NCBI GenBank assembly: GCA_910574455.1
Contig: CAJSYZ010000009.1
Span: forward strand, 3,117,040-3,181,039
Direction of reading: 5' to 3'
DNA from: Trichaptum fuscoviolaceum
Taxonomy: Eukaryota; Basidiomycota; Agaricomycetes; Hymenochaetales; Trichaptaceae
Length of the DNA: 64,000 nt
Part shown: positions 1 to 11,137 of the stretch, in pieces
Numbering within the stretch: the stretch's first letter is position 1
Layout: every line of letters starts with the position of its first letter
Notes under the pieces: generated by a model
What the model saw: the letters and a program-made list of their open reading frames with translations, nothing else
Told to the model about the DNA's origin: nothing
Database searches by the model: none
Program-made: the position numbers and the translations under genes

Positions 1-2356
1 CGTCACGATAACGCGGACTATCGGCAGAAAATCAAGTTAGCACGAGATAAAATTTATAAGGATCATTTGGCCGTCACCAACGAGTATACTGAGGCGTACC
101 TGGGTTCAGAGTCTTTAGTGCCAACTGAGGTATGATTTTAAATGACTACTCACAAGAATTGAGGCCTGATGTCGTCAATTAACATAGAACGCGTTCTCCA
201 AATGTTTGTCGCCATATGGGTTTGACTTTTTTAGGATGTTGCGCGTAGACTTACTTCATGAAGTCGAACTGGGACTTTTTAAAATGGTATTCGCCCACCT
301 TATTCGAATGCTTCAGAGCCTTGGGGACGATCGAATCAGAACGTTAAATAGACGGTAGGAAGAACAGCTCACTTATATTTTCCATTAGATTAAAATCCTA
401 CTCAATTTTAGATACGCTCGCGTCCCATCATTCGGAGCGTCCGACGCGGACATACGCAACTTTCCAGATAATGTCTCTGAAATGAAAAAGTTGGCTGCAC
501 GGGACTTCGAAGATCTCATACAGGTGAGTTTGCTACATTATTCTCCCGTATAAAAGAACTCCTGCTTACCTGAATTGGAGTGTGCAATACCATGTTTTGA
601 AGGTCTCTTCCTGCCAGGAGACGATGAGAAGATCACAACTCTCCTCTATACGATGACAGCATGGCATGGCTTGGCAAAGCTCCGAATCCATTCAGAAATA
701 ACATTGGAACTATTGCAACGGGAGACAGTTAGATTAGGGGAAGAACTCAGAAGATTTCAGAAGGACATTTGTCCACATTACGAGACTTACGAGTCAGACC
801 GCGAAGCCCAGGCCCGTGTTCGTGCTGCCACAGCTCGTGCCAACGCTCAAGGAAAATCTCAAGCAGAACCGGGCTCAGGGACAAAGAAACGGAAGGTCTT
901 CAACCTCCACACTTCAAAAATCCATGCACTGGGCGACTACGTTGAGGAAATCAGGTTATATGGTACGACGGACGGTTACTCCACTCACCCCGTAAGTAAC
1001 AGAAGTAAACGATAGCTTGGGTTTGCTGACGCTCTGTAGGGTGAGCACGAGCATAGAAGATCCAAGGCACGATACCGTTGCTCGAATAAGAGAAATGCGG
1101 AACCACAGATATTGCGGGCTCTCGCTCTCGAATACGAACTCAGATACCGGGCCCAGATACTCCGTATCTTGGGCGTAGACATACCTTTCGGAACAGGCGA
1201 ATCACGCACATTTAACTCCTCGACTGACCGATTCTCTGCGAGCACCGATCTTCATATGCAGTACAATATTGCACTCAGCGAGCGCGACAAAGTTGATATT
1301 GCGACCTATATGCATTCCGGATTTCAGGATGATCCTGGCTTTGAGGTTCGAAATACAAGAAACTCACTCTCATTAACTTCCGTCTGATCAATTCCTTCAG
1401 GACTTCTATCCCCGCCTCAAAGACCATTGTCTTGCCCGCATCAAAAATATCGACACCTTGGGGGAAGACCTCGAATTCACAGAGGACGAACGCAACTCTC
1501 TGCATTTCTACAATGATTTACTATACGGCCATCCAAAAATTCAATTTAACTTCACCACTTACGATGTTCGACGAGAACGCAGTGTCGTCAATCCTGACAC
1601 AGCCAAACGCTGCGTCATGCTGGCAAACGGGGAGGACGAAGGCGACGACATGCGCCATCCTTTTTGGTACGCTCGGGTGCTGGCTGTATTCCATGTGAAA
1701 GCTACGCACGAGCCATCAAAGACGAAAAATGAGCGTATCGACGTCCTGTTCGTGCGCTGGTTAGGTATCGATCCGGAATGGAATGGAGGAGACTCACATC
1801 GTCGATTAGATCGCGTAGGTTACGTGCCCTATGGCGACTCAGGTAGTCCTGCCTTCGGCTTCGTCGACCCAAATACTATCATACGGGCATGTCACCTAAT
1901 CCCCGCCTTTCATTTGGGTCGTACGACGAGCCTTCTTCCACCTTCGCGGTTCAGAGACGAGGGGGGAGATTTTGTTAATTATTATATCAATCGGTGAGAT
2001 CACTGTGTCTCACCTTCTAAGTTTCTGAGACCAACTCAACCGCTATTTCCTTCAACAGTTTTGCTTCGCGCGATATCTTGATGCGTTATTTGGGATTCGG
2101 GATAGGGCACGTCGACCCAGCTGTGCGAGCCCAGCCAGAATTCAGTCCAGGCGAATTCGTTAGTGTTCTCAACGCTCTTGAAGATACTGGGCTTGACGAT
2201 GAACCCGACGACACCACAAATATCGATGAAAACGAGGCACTTGAAACCGAGTCTGACGCGGGCGACAATTTTGAACCAGAGCCAGAGCCTGACTCAAACG
2301 ATTCTGACGATGAGCCGGTCCCAGATTTCACTGTCGAGCCCAACACTAGCTTATAA
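1..2356 (+). CDS. Plavaka-type transposase, 5' part outside window
   Basis: This is the C-terminal part of a transposase of the basidiomycete Plavaka family (CACTA/KDZ-related DDE enzymes). Exons read in one frame across GT-AG introns: 1-129, 188-354, 412-523, 581-991, 1040-1345, 1401-1993 and 2059-2356. Recognisable family blocks are SESLVPTE followed by NAFSKCLSPYGFDFF, then VDLLHEVELGLFK (acidic residues of the transposase core), then TAWHGLAKLRIHSEITLELL and the stretch KIHALGDYVEEIRLYGTTDGYS. The C-terminus is acidic (rich in E, D and P). No stop or frameshift was found in the visible part, so the gene may be intact. A fold-back element lies 74 bases downstream. I recognise the family from its conserved blocks; activity is not shown. 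Confidence 0.8.
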
Positions 2357-2429
2357 TTAATGTCTCACTCTCACTCTCACACTCTCTCTCTGCCATCCAT
2401 CTGTACAACGTATTTTAACTCTACTAGCG

Positions 2430-2766
2430 AAGCATAATATTTATCTATAATTTATCTATATTTTTTGCGACACAACCAAGAGCGCCCTAGATGGGGGCTG
2501 ATGGTGGAACGGAAGCAAAAAGGACTTCCATCCAAATTTGGACGTCGGGCTTAACACTCGTAAAGAGCCCGTGTGACTCTCATACCTAACTTGAAACTCA
2601 CAGCCACATCTGGTATGCAAATCACACGGGATCTTTACGAGTGATAAGCGCGACGCCCAAATTTAGATGGAAGTCCTTTTTGCTTCCGTTCCACCATCAG
2701 CCCCCATCTAGGGCGCTCTTGGTTGTGTCGCAAAAAATCTGTAAATTTTAGATAAATATTGTGCTT
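2430..2766. mobile_element. Fold-back (MITE-like) element with long inverted arms
   Basis: The two halves of this 337-base stretch are inverted copies of each other. Arms of roughly 140 bases (about 2430-2575 and 2625-2766) pair almost perfectly around a central spacer of about 50 bases. The termini read AAGCATAATATTTATC on the left and its near complement GATAAATATTGTGCTT on the right. AGCG occurs directly outside both ends (2426-2429 and 2767-2770), as expected of a 4-bp target duplication, although TAGCG could also be argued. There is no coding capacity. It sits between the Plavaka-type gene and the Spt5-like gene. It could be a non-autonomous DNA transposon or a solo palindromic terminus; I do not recognise the family. 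Confidence 0.8.
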
Positions 2767-2884
2767 AGCGTACCAGACTCAAGTAAGATGTTCTCTTTGT
2801 TGAGAACTTAAAAAAAAAAGAGAATGTCGTTCTAATATCATGATAAACGACGTTGAAAGAACAGGGAAAAAAAGGACTCGATAA

Positions 2885-5774
2885 ATGACGATGACGTCCA
2901 GAGTCTCGAAAAGTGTCGGTTATCCCTCCAAGGCTGGCGGAGAGCCAAGCGTGCAACAGTTTCTGGATCTTGAGGCGGAAGTGGAGAGTGACGAGGACGA
3001 AGAGGAGGTGGATCCAGAGGAATTCGGTATGTGTTGAAGGGAAAAAACCCCCCGATAACTCAGACGAATGAATGTTAATTTCAAATTCAGAGCAATTCCT
3101 CGTCGACGATGAGGCTGACGACGACGTCCGGCCTTTCGACTTCACGAGGCTGTACAACTCCGGGAATGCCGTAGCTCGCGAGACAGAGGAGCTGGAATCC
3201 CTAGCTGCACTGGCCAGGTGGAAGAAAAGACGAGAGACCGCCTATCACGACGCCATACTGCATGGGTCTGGAAATCTCCCGGGACTCGTCGAGGCTGGCG
3301 ACAGGACGTACTGGCTGGTGCACGTACGGGTAAGTCTGTATCTCGTATGTTGGTATTTGGGGGTTTACTAAGTATTCCAACCAGCGGACCTATGAGGAAC
3401 ATACGGCTAAGCTGCTTCAGAAAGGCCTCCCTAAAGAGTTCCACGCATTCGCGGTGCGAGGGCTTCCAGCCCGTATCTACGTGTCTGTGCCGACAGAGGT
3501 GCCCCACGTCGACCGCGTAATCAAGCGGTTTGGCGCTCCCATTAAGCAGGCGTACGTTCATAGGGCGGTCATCCCTTTGCCTGAGCACGAGAGAAGGCTG
3601 GTAGATTTGCAGGTGGAGTCTAACGGGGACTTGTCGAGGAGATTTGCGGTTGGGTCTTGGGTGAAAATTTCGAGCGGTCTGTACGCCGGCGATGTGGGGA
3701 AGGTGTATCACTCGACGTCAACGAGCGACGACATACAAGTGCTCGTTGCACCCAGACTTCCCCAGGACCCATCGCAGTATTACCGCCACCCTCGCAAAGG
3801 ATATCCGCAAATCCGCCCCTCCCCCACACTTTGCGTCCTCGACAACGTCCCGGACGGCGACCTCGAGCCCGGTCCAGTGCCGCACTCGTTCAGAGTTGGG
3901 GATGAGGTGTACCTCACCAACGGCCTGCAACTCCTTACGGTACAGGGACTGCACTACGCGAGGCCCATGCAGAGACCGAGTGCAGAGGACGTGTGGTTGT
4001 TCACGGTTGCCGGCTGCGACACTGTGCTGGAGACTAACAGGAGTTTCTTGGGTTCCGGGGATTCGGTGGAGATCATTCGAGGCGTGGCCCAGAACGTATT
4101 GGGGATCGTTCTACGCGTAGACGGAGAGTCGGTGGAGGTCGAGGTGGGGGAGGACAGTTCGATGTGCGCAAACATGTCGGACGTCCGCCGCATTTTTTCA
4201 CCGGGAGACTCCGTAGCCGTGAGGCTTGGTCCCCACAAGGGCGACAGCGGGTTAGTGTGTGCGGTCCAGGACGTGAGGGTCGATGGAGTTCAGCACATGG
4301 AGGTTACTATCCTTCTAGGTAGTGGGCACGACCAGGTAAGATATGCGTACTAATCACCTCAGTCTCATATATATTGACGAGTAACATTAATCAATGACAG
4401 ATAACTGTTCGCGACGCGGCACTGGAAAGCGTCAACGGACCCCTTCAACTTCGCAGTGTGCCAACAGTGCGCACGACCTCCCTCCACGCTACGCAAGGCA
4501 TGCCGAAGGCTAACCCTGCGCTTTATCGGACGGTGTACGTCATTCCCCTGCGAAGGATTGGTCGAATTCGTGGCGCAAGGACCAACGGGGACATGACGTC
4601 ATACTTGGTTGAGCATGGCGGGAAGATGAACTCCGAGTGGATTGCGTTCAGACCGTCTGAACTCGTTTTTACGTGAGTATTATGGTTTCCAATGAATACG
4701 AGTGAAGATGCTCAGTTTGCCTATAGAGATTCGTGGCTTAAGGTAGACGGTGCTTCATTTGACAATGTCGATGAAGCAAAAAGAATTATGGGTACATTCG
4801 TTCAACGTGGATTCGATCCCGTGTGGATGACGGTCAAGGAGGGCAAACCGCTACCTGGAGCAGTTGTCATCAAGCCCCGATACATCGACACGCTCTCAAC
4901 TTCATACCATGGGGTTTACGTGTGTCAGCGGAAAGCATTTGGATTCCTCCACGGTTCAAATGGCAGAGGCAAGGCACTCGTGACATGGGAGAGTGATCAG
5001 CAAGTCAACGTGTTCGATGCGTCCGACGTCATTTCCATGTAAGTTATCCTAACTCTCTGAACTTTGAGTTGACTTAACATGCTGCCTGCGTATAGGAAAA
5101 CGGGTCGGCGACTCGATGGTCAGACTGCAGGGGACATGCGCGTCTTGCGGCGCAGGTGCAGAGTACTGTTTGGGACGGACTTCAGATACCGTCTGACGCT
5201 GTCTGGCCCCAAACAGACCCTCAAGACCAAGAAGTCCTCCAAGCACACGGTCAACGAGGAGTTAGCTTCTGCTGCTCTCCGGCCCCCAATTGATCTCGAG
5301 CGAGGGGTGACATCAGATCACCCCTGTTTTTTTTTACTTCGTGATAACTATGTGGATGTCTTCGAGCGCTACTACGTGACGTTGCGCTTCGTGCCTGGTT
5401 GTACGAGTCCCAAAAGCGTCGATGGCAAGACTGCCTGGACAACGCCTCCCGATTCACCGACGAAACGTCTGAACCGAGACGTGGCGCTCACGTTCAAGAC
5501 ACAAGACATGCGAACAAGGACAGAGTTCGTGCCCGTGTCAAGCCTTGAATTGTGCAGGCCGAAGGTTCAGAAAGGTGAAGTCGCGTTGGTGATAGATGGC
5601 CCAGACGCGGGGACTATCGTGTTCCCAGCTCGCTACGATAAATCGGAAGGGCTTGGGAAGAAGGCGATGTACTGTAAGTTGAAGGCGAACGCGAAGAAGA
5701 AGGAGGAGGTCCTTTATCGTACGGACATTCTAACTCGTGTGACACGCAAAGCGGACGGACCACCTGCATCATAG
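2885..5774 (+). CDS. Spt5-like KOW-domain protein
   Basis: This is a Spt5-related transcription elongation factor-like protein, probably nuclear. Six exons join in frame: 2885-3026, 3091-3329, 3385-4335, 4401-4672, 4727-5038 and 5096-5774, giving about 864 residues. The N-terminus is acidic (ESDEDEEEVDPEEF). An NGN-like region follows (around YWLVHVRRTYEEHTAKLL, then AVRGLPARIYVSVP). Several KOW-like modules follow: FAVGSWVKISSGLYAGDVGKV, FRVGDEVYL, and FSPGDSVAVRLGPHKGDSG. The C-terminal half is divergent and lacks the repeated S/T-rich tail of canonical Spt5, and the protein is shorter than canonical Spt5. Agaricomycetes carry divergent Spt5-like paralogues, and this looks like one of them rather than the essential copy. 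The first ATG of the open frame at 2885 was chosen because the acidic start follows directly. Confidence 0.8.
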
Positions 5775-5855
5775 AGTAATTTATTCTTATGTATTTTTGG
5801 ATCAATATATACTGGCTACAATGTCAAAAGCCATTTTGTCTTCCTTCAGTCAGCG

Positions 5856-7798
5856 ATGGCGAGAACTACTGTCTCAAGCCGTATTAAGGTAAGAATCAAA
5901 ACTAGCGCGATGACTGACGCGTTAAGGTCACGAGACAGTCAAACAAAGGTAAATCGTTGACATATATGGAAATGCCGTTGCTAATGCCTTAAATAGGTGA
6001 GGACCCTTGATAGAAGAAATTTTCATCAACTTCTTTCTTCCTCGACTAAGAAGCGTCTCCGCCTCTAACGTACAAGCGCACCGCCGATCATTCAATGAGG
6101 CAGATAGGTAACAGCAGCGCTCCCCCGCCCCCGACGCCTTCCCATTATGGGTCGAACGCATACGGAGCAGGCGGTCACACTCCGACGCCTCAGTGGATGC
6201 TCCCCGCCCCCGCCCCCACCCCCCGTAGGGCTCTGCAGCCTCCGACGCTAGTTTCAATAGCCAGCCTTCACAGCATCCGGGACAGGCGGCGGTCTTTTAT
6301 AATGGCTCGGTTGGTTTGGTGAATGGCGGTCACATCGACCCTAACCTTCTCCCCCCACCATCAAACCAGCTCGCTGCGCAGCCTTCCCCGGATGTGTCGC
6401 ATCCGCAAAAAAAAGCGCAAAACGATTGTGGATGCGGTCTCCACCACAGAAGGGACAAGCACGAAGTGAGTAGTTGATCGCAAGCCATAACGTTCTTCAC
6501 TGACTATTCCCAGAAAAAAAGAGAGTGCCCTTTACCATGCAGGACGTCAAGTCGGAAGATGGGAGGAAGGGATTGTGGATTTCCTCTCAATTATAACTAC
6601 GGGCAGACTCGCAGCAGCAGAGATGGATGTACGCGACACCTCCGATGCGTAAGTTCCTTCCTAGCTTAATTAGATATACATTCATTCCATCTGCGCAGGG
6701 AGGATTTATTGGCGGGAAAATGGAACCGACTGGTTGCAAGACATCCCTGGATAGAGGCCGAGATTGACAAAGTTCGTGAAGTCACTGCGTCAAAAGACGT
6801 AAGTACGATAGTGTCACGAGGAGCTTCGTTATTAATTTTTGTGTTCTCAGCTCAATGGCGGGAGGGGACAAGCGCGGGCCGAGGACGCTAACCTCCTTAA
6901 GAATTTTATCGCGAACTTTTTTGAATTTGGTACACCGAAAATACCCGCCAAAAAAGACAGGGGAATCAATAATATCAAGTGCTTGTACCAACTTGCACCG
7001 ATTGGGACTTTCGGGGGCGAAATGAGTGATGCTCAGTAAGTGTTTTAGTTTTTTTTGTACATACACATTACTAACTGCATGCAACAAGGGTACTCGCAGC
7101 CTTCAAGGCGAAGAAAAAGATACTGTTGCCTGGCGACCTCAGTCTCATGTTGTACAAAAATGAAGAATTTGACCCGCAAGACGAGTTCAAAGGGTTCCTT
7201 CAGGGTGAAATACCTATGAAAGTAAGTCTTAAAATGTATACAGTCATATCCATCTTACGAAAGGCTTCAGGTTGGTGTTACGATTTCCTACGGAAGATCA
7301 GTTGCGGAAGAGGACGAGCCTAACGACCCGGGCAATCGTCCTGCTCGTGGCATCGCCCATATCCACAAGCAGCGTGAAGTCACCCCGGAGTTCATCGCAT
7401 ATTGCTGTGTGCATGTATGTGAATCCACACTTTGAAACTGAATGCGCAGCTGAAAGTGTCTACAGGCCCATTATGCACTTTCTTCGTCGACGACGCTCAC
7501 ATTTGTTTCCAAGTCGAGTTCGTTCAGCTACACCGCATATTACAATGCGATACTGGAGCTTTTTTATATACAGACGGATGCCTGGAAAGAGGAGCTTCTG
7601 ACCGAGTGGAACAAGTACGTCTTTTACTTCTGGGATCAGATTACATTACTGATTATGACTCTTAGTCGTGTGTATGGGGAACAACTTGATGACTCCGGCT
7701 CTATTCTCACTAACGAGGAGATGTTTCCTCCGGATTGTCTGGCTTACAAGATGTACCAGCGAGCTCTGGCTCGACGCGAAAGCGAAGCGCAGGAATAA
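5856..7798 (+). CDS. DUF6698-like protein of basidiomycetes
   Basis: The function is unknown. The 3' two thirds splice cleanly and resemble the basidiomycete DUF6698 family. Supported exons end at 6798 (EDLLAGKWNRLVARHPWIEAEI), run through 6849-7035, 7088-7219 (KAKKKILLPGDLSLMLYKNE), about 7271-7410 (ending EFIAYCCVH), about 7467-7615 (HYALSSSTTLTF to ELLTEWNK) and about 7666-7798 (RVYGEQLDDSGS to the stop). The 5' end is uncertain. A Pro-rich stretch at 6095-6240 and a second Pro/Gln-rich stretch ending near 6468 are in different frames, and the link between them is either an intron I cannot place or a frameshift. The start at 5856 is the first ATG followed by a plausible splice donor and is a guess. 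The gene could be transposon-associated. Confidence 0.55.
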
Positions 7799-9837
7799 TT
7801 TGCGGGGGCGCGCTCGACAAAACGACCAATAGTAAAATTTGTTGTTGCTTACGTGTCAATAGAACCAAATACAGAATGATTTCTAATGTGCTATTTATGG
7901 TGTGATGACGGGCTTTTCCGAGCTGTCTATATTTGAGTTACCGCTATCGTATGATCTGGTCATATGCCTCGTTACCAAAATATGACGCTGCTATACCATC
8001 TGGCACTTTGATGCAATATGTACAGTATATTGTAATCCTACGCAATATAGCTCAAAATCATCATATGACACTGTTCTACCATATGGCATTGTCATGTAAG
8101 CTCATGAAATATTTCGCCGTCGTACAATATGTGCGGACGGCACAATCTTGCCTCACGTTACCGTGTATTGCCATATGTTGAAACTCCGCCATATGGCGCG
8201 ACCTTGCAATGATGCCGCCATATTTCAAGCGTGGGTAAACAGGGGACGCAGCATGTTAATCTGTCCCCCAGTATGGCAGGCCATTACATTCAATATAGGC
8301 TTTACAAGGCTACTACAATGCCACTGCAAGTAATATGCGACTTTCGTGATGGAAGTGGCCGAGTCACCTCAGAGCTCCTCATACTACTTCCTAAAACGTA
8401 TTCACTCTTTAAGGAAGGACCCTACACTGGCAGTGAGAAAGTAGTAAGACAAAATGAGTGCAATGGTCACACGCGATTTGCGCCAGGTAAGTCGCGTCGC
8501 GCGCTCCAAAAGCCTGTCGGCCAAGCAACTTCAGTGCTTCTCTATCGACTCTTACAGGCTCTGAGGGCCTCATATTATGTAAATAGCAAGGATGTAGCAC
8601 AAAAATCTGCATGTCTGATTCTAATACAAGTGGAATTTCAAAAAAAAGGAGTGACCGGGACTCGGGAAGCCACCGGCAACTTAAGAACCCTGTGAAAATT
8701 TGCCACCACTAAGCTGAATAATCAGGCACACAGTGACCCATTGGTCACAATGAGGTGACTCGGCTACTTCTGATTGAGTCGTACCAGTCGTTACTACAAC
8801 ACAACACTAAGCCTGAGTAACGACTGGCTTGCGAGTCTCTGTTCAATCATTTCCCCACAGTCCGACCCGAACTCCACCTTGAACTTTCGTTGAACTCGAT
8901 TATTTTCACATCCGCATTGCTTGCGACTACTTCTTGAATGGATTAGGCAGTGGCCCAATATGTGAACGCGTGTGATAGATTTTTGAGAGGTGCTGGTGAA
9001 AGTATGGGAGCATGTAGTTGGTGTCACGGTGAAGAAGGGGCACGAACCGTAACTTGAACGTGAAGCAGGTCAGCACATCATCCTAGTATATAGTCAAATA
9101 GTACGGCTCCTAACATCTTTTCGACACGCAACTAATGCGACATGTTGTGTACTCTCGTATTGATTGCAAGGCTGCGGCATCGAGACGTCGACAACGAGTC
9201 TCACCGAAAACAACACGCGTGGGCTATTCAAGTTGTTTATGTCTTCAACCATCATCGTTCATTCAGGTGCTGCCATGCCAAGCGCTATCGCCAATAAATG
9301 CTCAAGGCATGCTTGGGTCTGAGCTGGTCGCGACGTATGTCTTTCAGGAAACTCGTAAACTGGCCGTTACAGTTATCGCGACTGGCTCGAGTCTGGTCTT
9401 TCGTGATGTATACCTCGGATTTTTTGATCTTTGGCACCTAACTGTTTCGACTATGAAACTCGGATGGCCTGGGTGAATGGCTTGCGTTCTCGTTGGTATT
9501 GCGCTCGGGGATGCTATTTCGTTCTATCTCGAGGGTGCGCAACACCAGCGGCTATTGCTCTGTCGCTGAACTCTGTTGTACAAGTTTTTACCATCAGAAA
9601 CCATTCAAACTTTCGGGGCACGAAACCTACCACCTTTCTCACACCAAGAGTCATTGTCGTTGACCTGAGCGCGAGGCTCATTCACTATTCTTTCAGTGGT
9701 TCCTGGGTATATAAACTGGTGTTCCTGGCGATCAGAGTCATCTAAATCACTCCTCTCTACAATGCCACAAACTCTAGAGACTGATACTCGGATAATCTGG
9801 AGGTGGCTAGAAACGCTCATTTTGAGATTCATAGTCT
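7799..9837. other. Gene-poor spacer
   Basis: No convincing gene was found on either strand; the open frames lack recognisable domains and codon character. At 7950-8230 the sequence is AT-rich and repeats short words built on CATATG, CAATATG and CCATATGGC. A short perfect inverted repeat lies at 8784-8827. Confidence 0.5.
8784..8827. repeat. Short perfect inverted repeat
   Basis: The arms CCAGTCGTTACT (8784-8795) and AGTAACGACTGG (8816-8827) are perfect complements separated by 20 bases. It lies in a gene-poor stretch. It could form a small hairpin or be a trace of a mobile element; no function can be assigned. Confidence 0.6.
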
Positions 9838-10563
9838 TATTGGAGGGGAGCGCCTGCCGACTCTGGTCGACCGGACCTTCCGTACATCGATGGCATAGTC
9901 AAAGAAACTTACCGGTATATTTTCTTCGTGATTGTTCTGAGTCCGCTCAGCTTATCTTCTGTGTTGAAGATTCCACCCAAGTGGGTCTCTTGGTAAGATA
10001 AAGCACCCATTTGCAAGGCGCCAAGGGCGCCAAGTCTCTTAAAGTTTTGACCTCAGGTGCTCCTCATGCAACAATAAAAAAAGAGAAATTCGGTGACCGG
10101 ACACTTCCGACAGTATCAATAATATTAGGCAACACATGGTGAGGATCAATTTGCCTCGCGTTGCGCTAACTAGGGTTTCCGACGAACTCTTTAGGGCGAT
10201 GATGAAAGACGAAGAAACATTCCACGACCCTCTTCAATTCCTTCCGGAAAGACACCTGGAAAACTTGAAGAAGGGGAAGAAAATGGATACGGATTCTGAA
10301 TGTGAACTTCTGGTGTATATTGATCCCAACGACCTCGTGTCCGGATTTGGCAGAAGGTAAGTTCATCGCGTTCAATCAAGATCCGCATTCATGGAAATTG
10401 TCAGGATATGCCCGGGGCGCTTCTTCGCAGATTCGACTGTCTAGCTAACCATAGCAACGGTATTTGCTGTTTTCGATTTAAGACCGTATGTCGACCCAGG
10501 CAGCAAAAAGGAGATGCCTCCCGAGATATCATTCACTTCAGGATTTAGCAGGTTTGTGTAGCA
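9838..10563 (+). pseudogene. Cytochrome P450 relic (C-terminal part)
   Basis: Remains of a P450 related to the complete copies further right. At 9850-9915 the region before the K-helix is readable (ERLPTLVDR, then in a shifted frame LPYIDGIVKETYR with the ExxR motif), so a frameshift separates the two halves. At 10190-10360 the meander region follows (FRAMMKDEETFHDPLQFLPERHL, ending SGFGRR before a normal GT donor). After the intron the haem motif is intact (ICPGRFFAD), but an in-frame TAG at about 10441-10443 interrupts the next residues (ST, V, stop, LT). The frame continues to SFTSGFSRF near 10555. The N-terminal half is not recognisable. The frameshift, stop and missing half make it a pseudogene. 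Confidence 0.85.
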
Positions 10564-11137
10564 ACTCTTTGGTGCCGACAGATACTGGCTTACCGCATGA
10601 TACGGTTGTCTAGCTCACCAAGGCCATTTCAGTGCAGTATAGCACCTAGGAGTAAAAAGCATGCTTCGTTGATGCTTTCTGTTTGAGCATTTGCTCTGAC
10701 ATATCAGACTCTTCCAAAGTATTGGTCTACTCTTTCTGCTTTCTTCTTTTAAACTCATAATTCCTGCCATGCTGTATCTCTAATAAATGCAGTAGCACCT
10801 GTCAATCAAGGGCGGGACATAAACGCAAGAAGGCCCAAAGTCAAATCGATGTCAAACTTTATTGCAAGAAAATAGGTACGCTTTCTTTATCTGCCTCTTA
10901 TTGAGGTTCTGGGTTGTCAGGACAAGGCTTAGAAAATCTGTTGGTACTCTATGGGCCTTTTCTGTACTCGGTAGCTACTTACTTTGTATAGCTTAACGAA
11001 CTCCGCTAACAGTATTATATATTCTTCGCAGCCCGGAAAGCCTAACAATCGCTCTTGCCTCCCACATTCACCATCTCCCGTCGACAAACTTGAACATTGT
11101 CATAAAGCAGCTCAGCGCCTTCTCTGTTCTTTAGACC
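10564..11137. other. Intergenic spacer
   Basis: I see no gene here. The right part is the probable promoter of the F-box gene that starts at 11138. Confidence 0.5.

Noticed and set aside
8148..8695. Open frames of 60-154 codons in the gene-poor stretch
   Set aside because: No domain, no conserved splice pattern and no codon character; they probably arise by chance.
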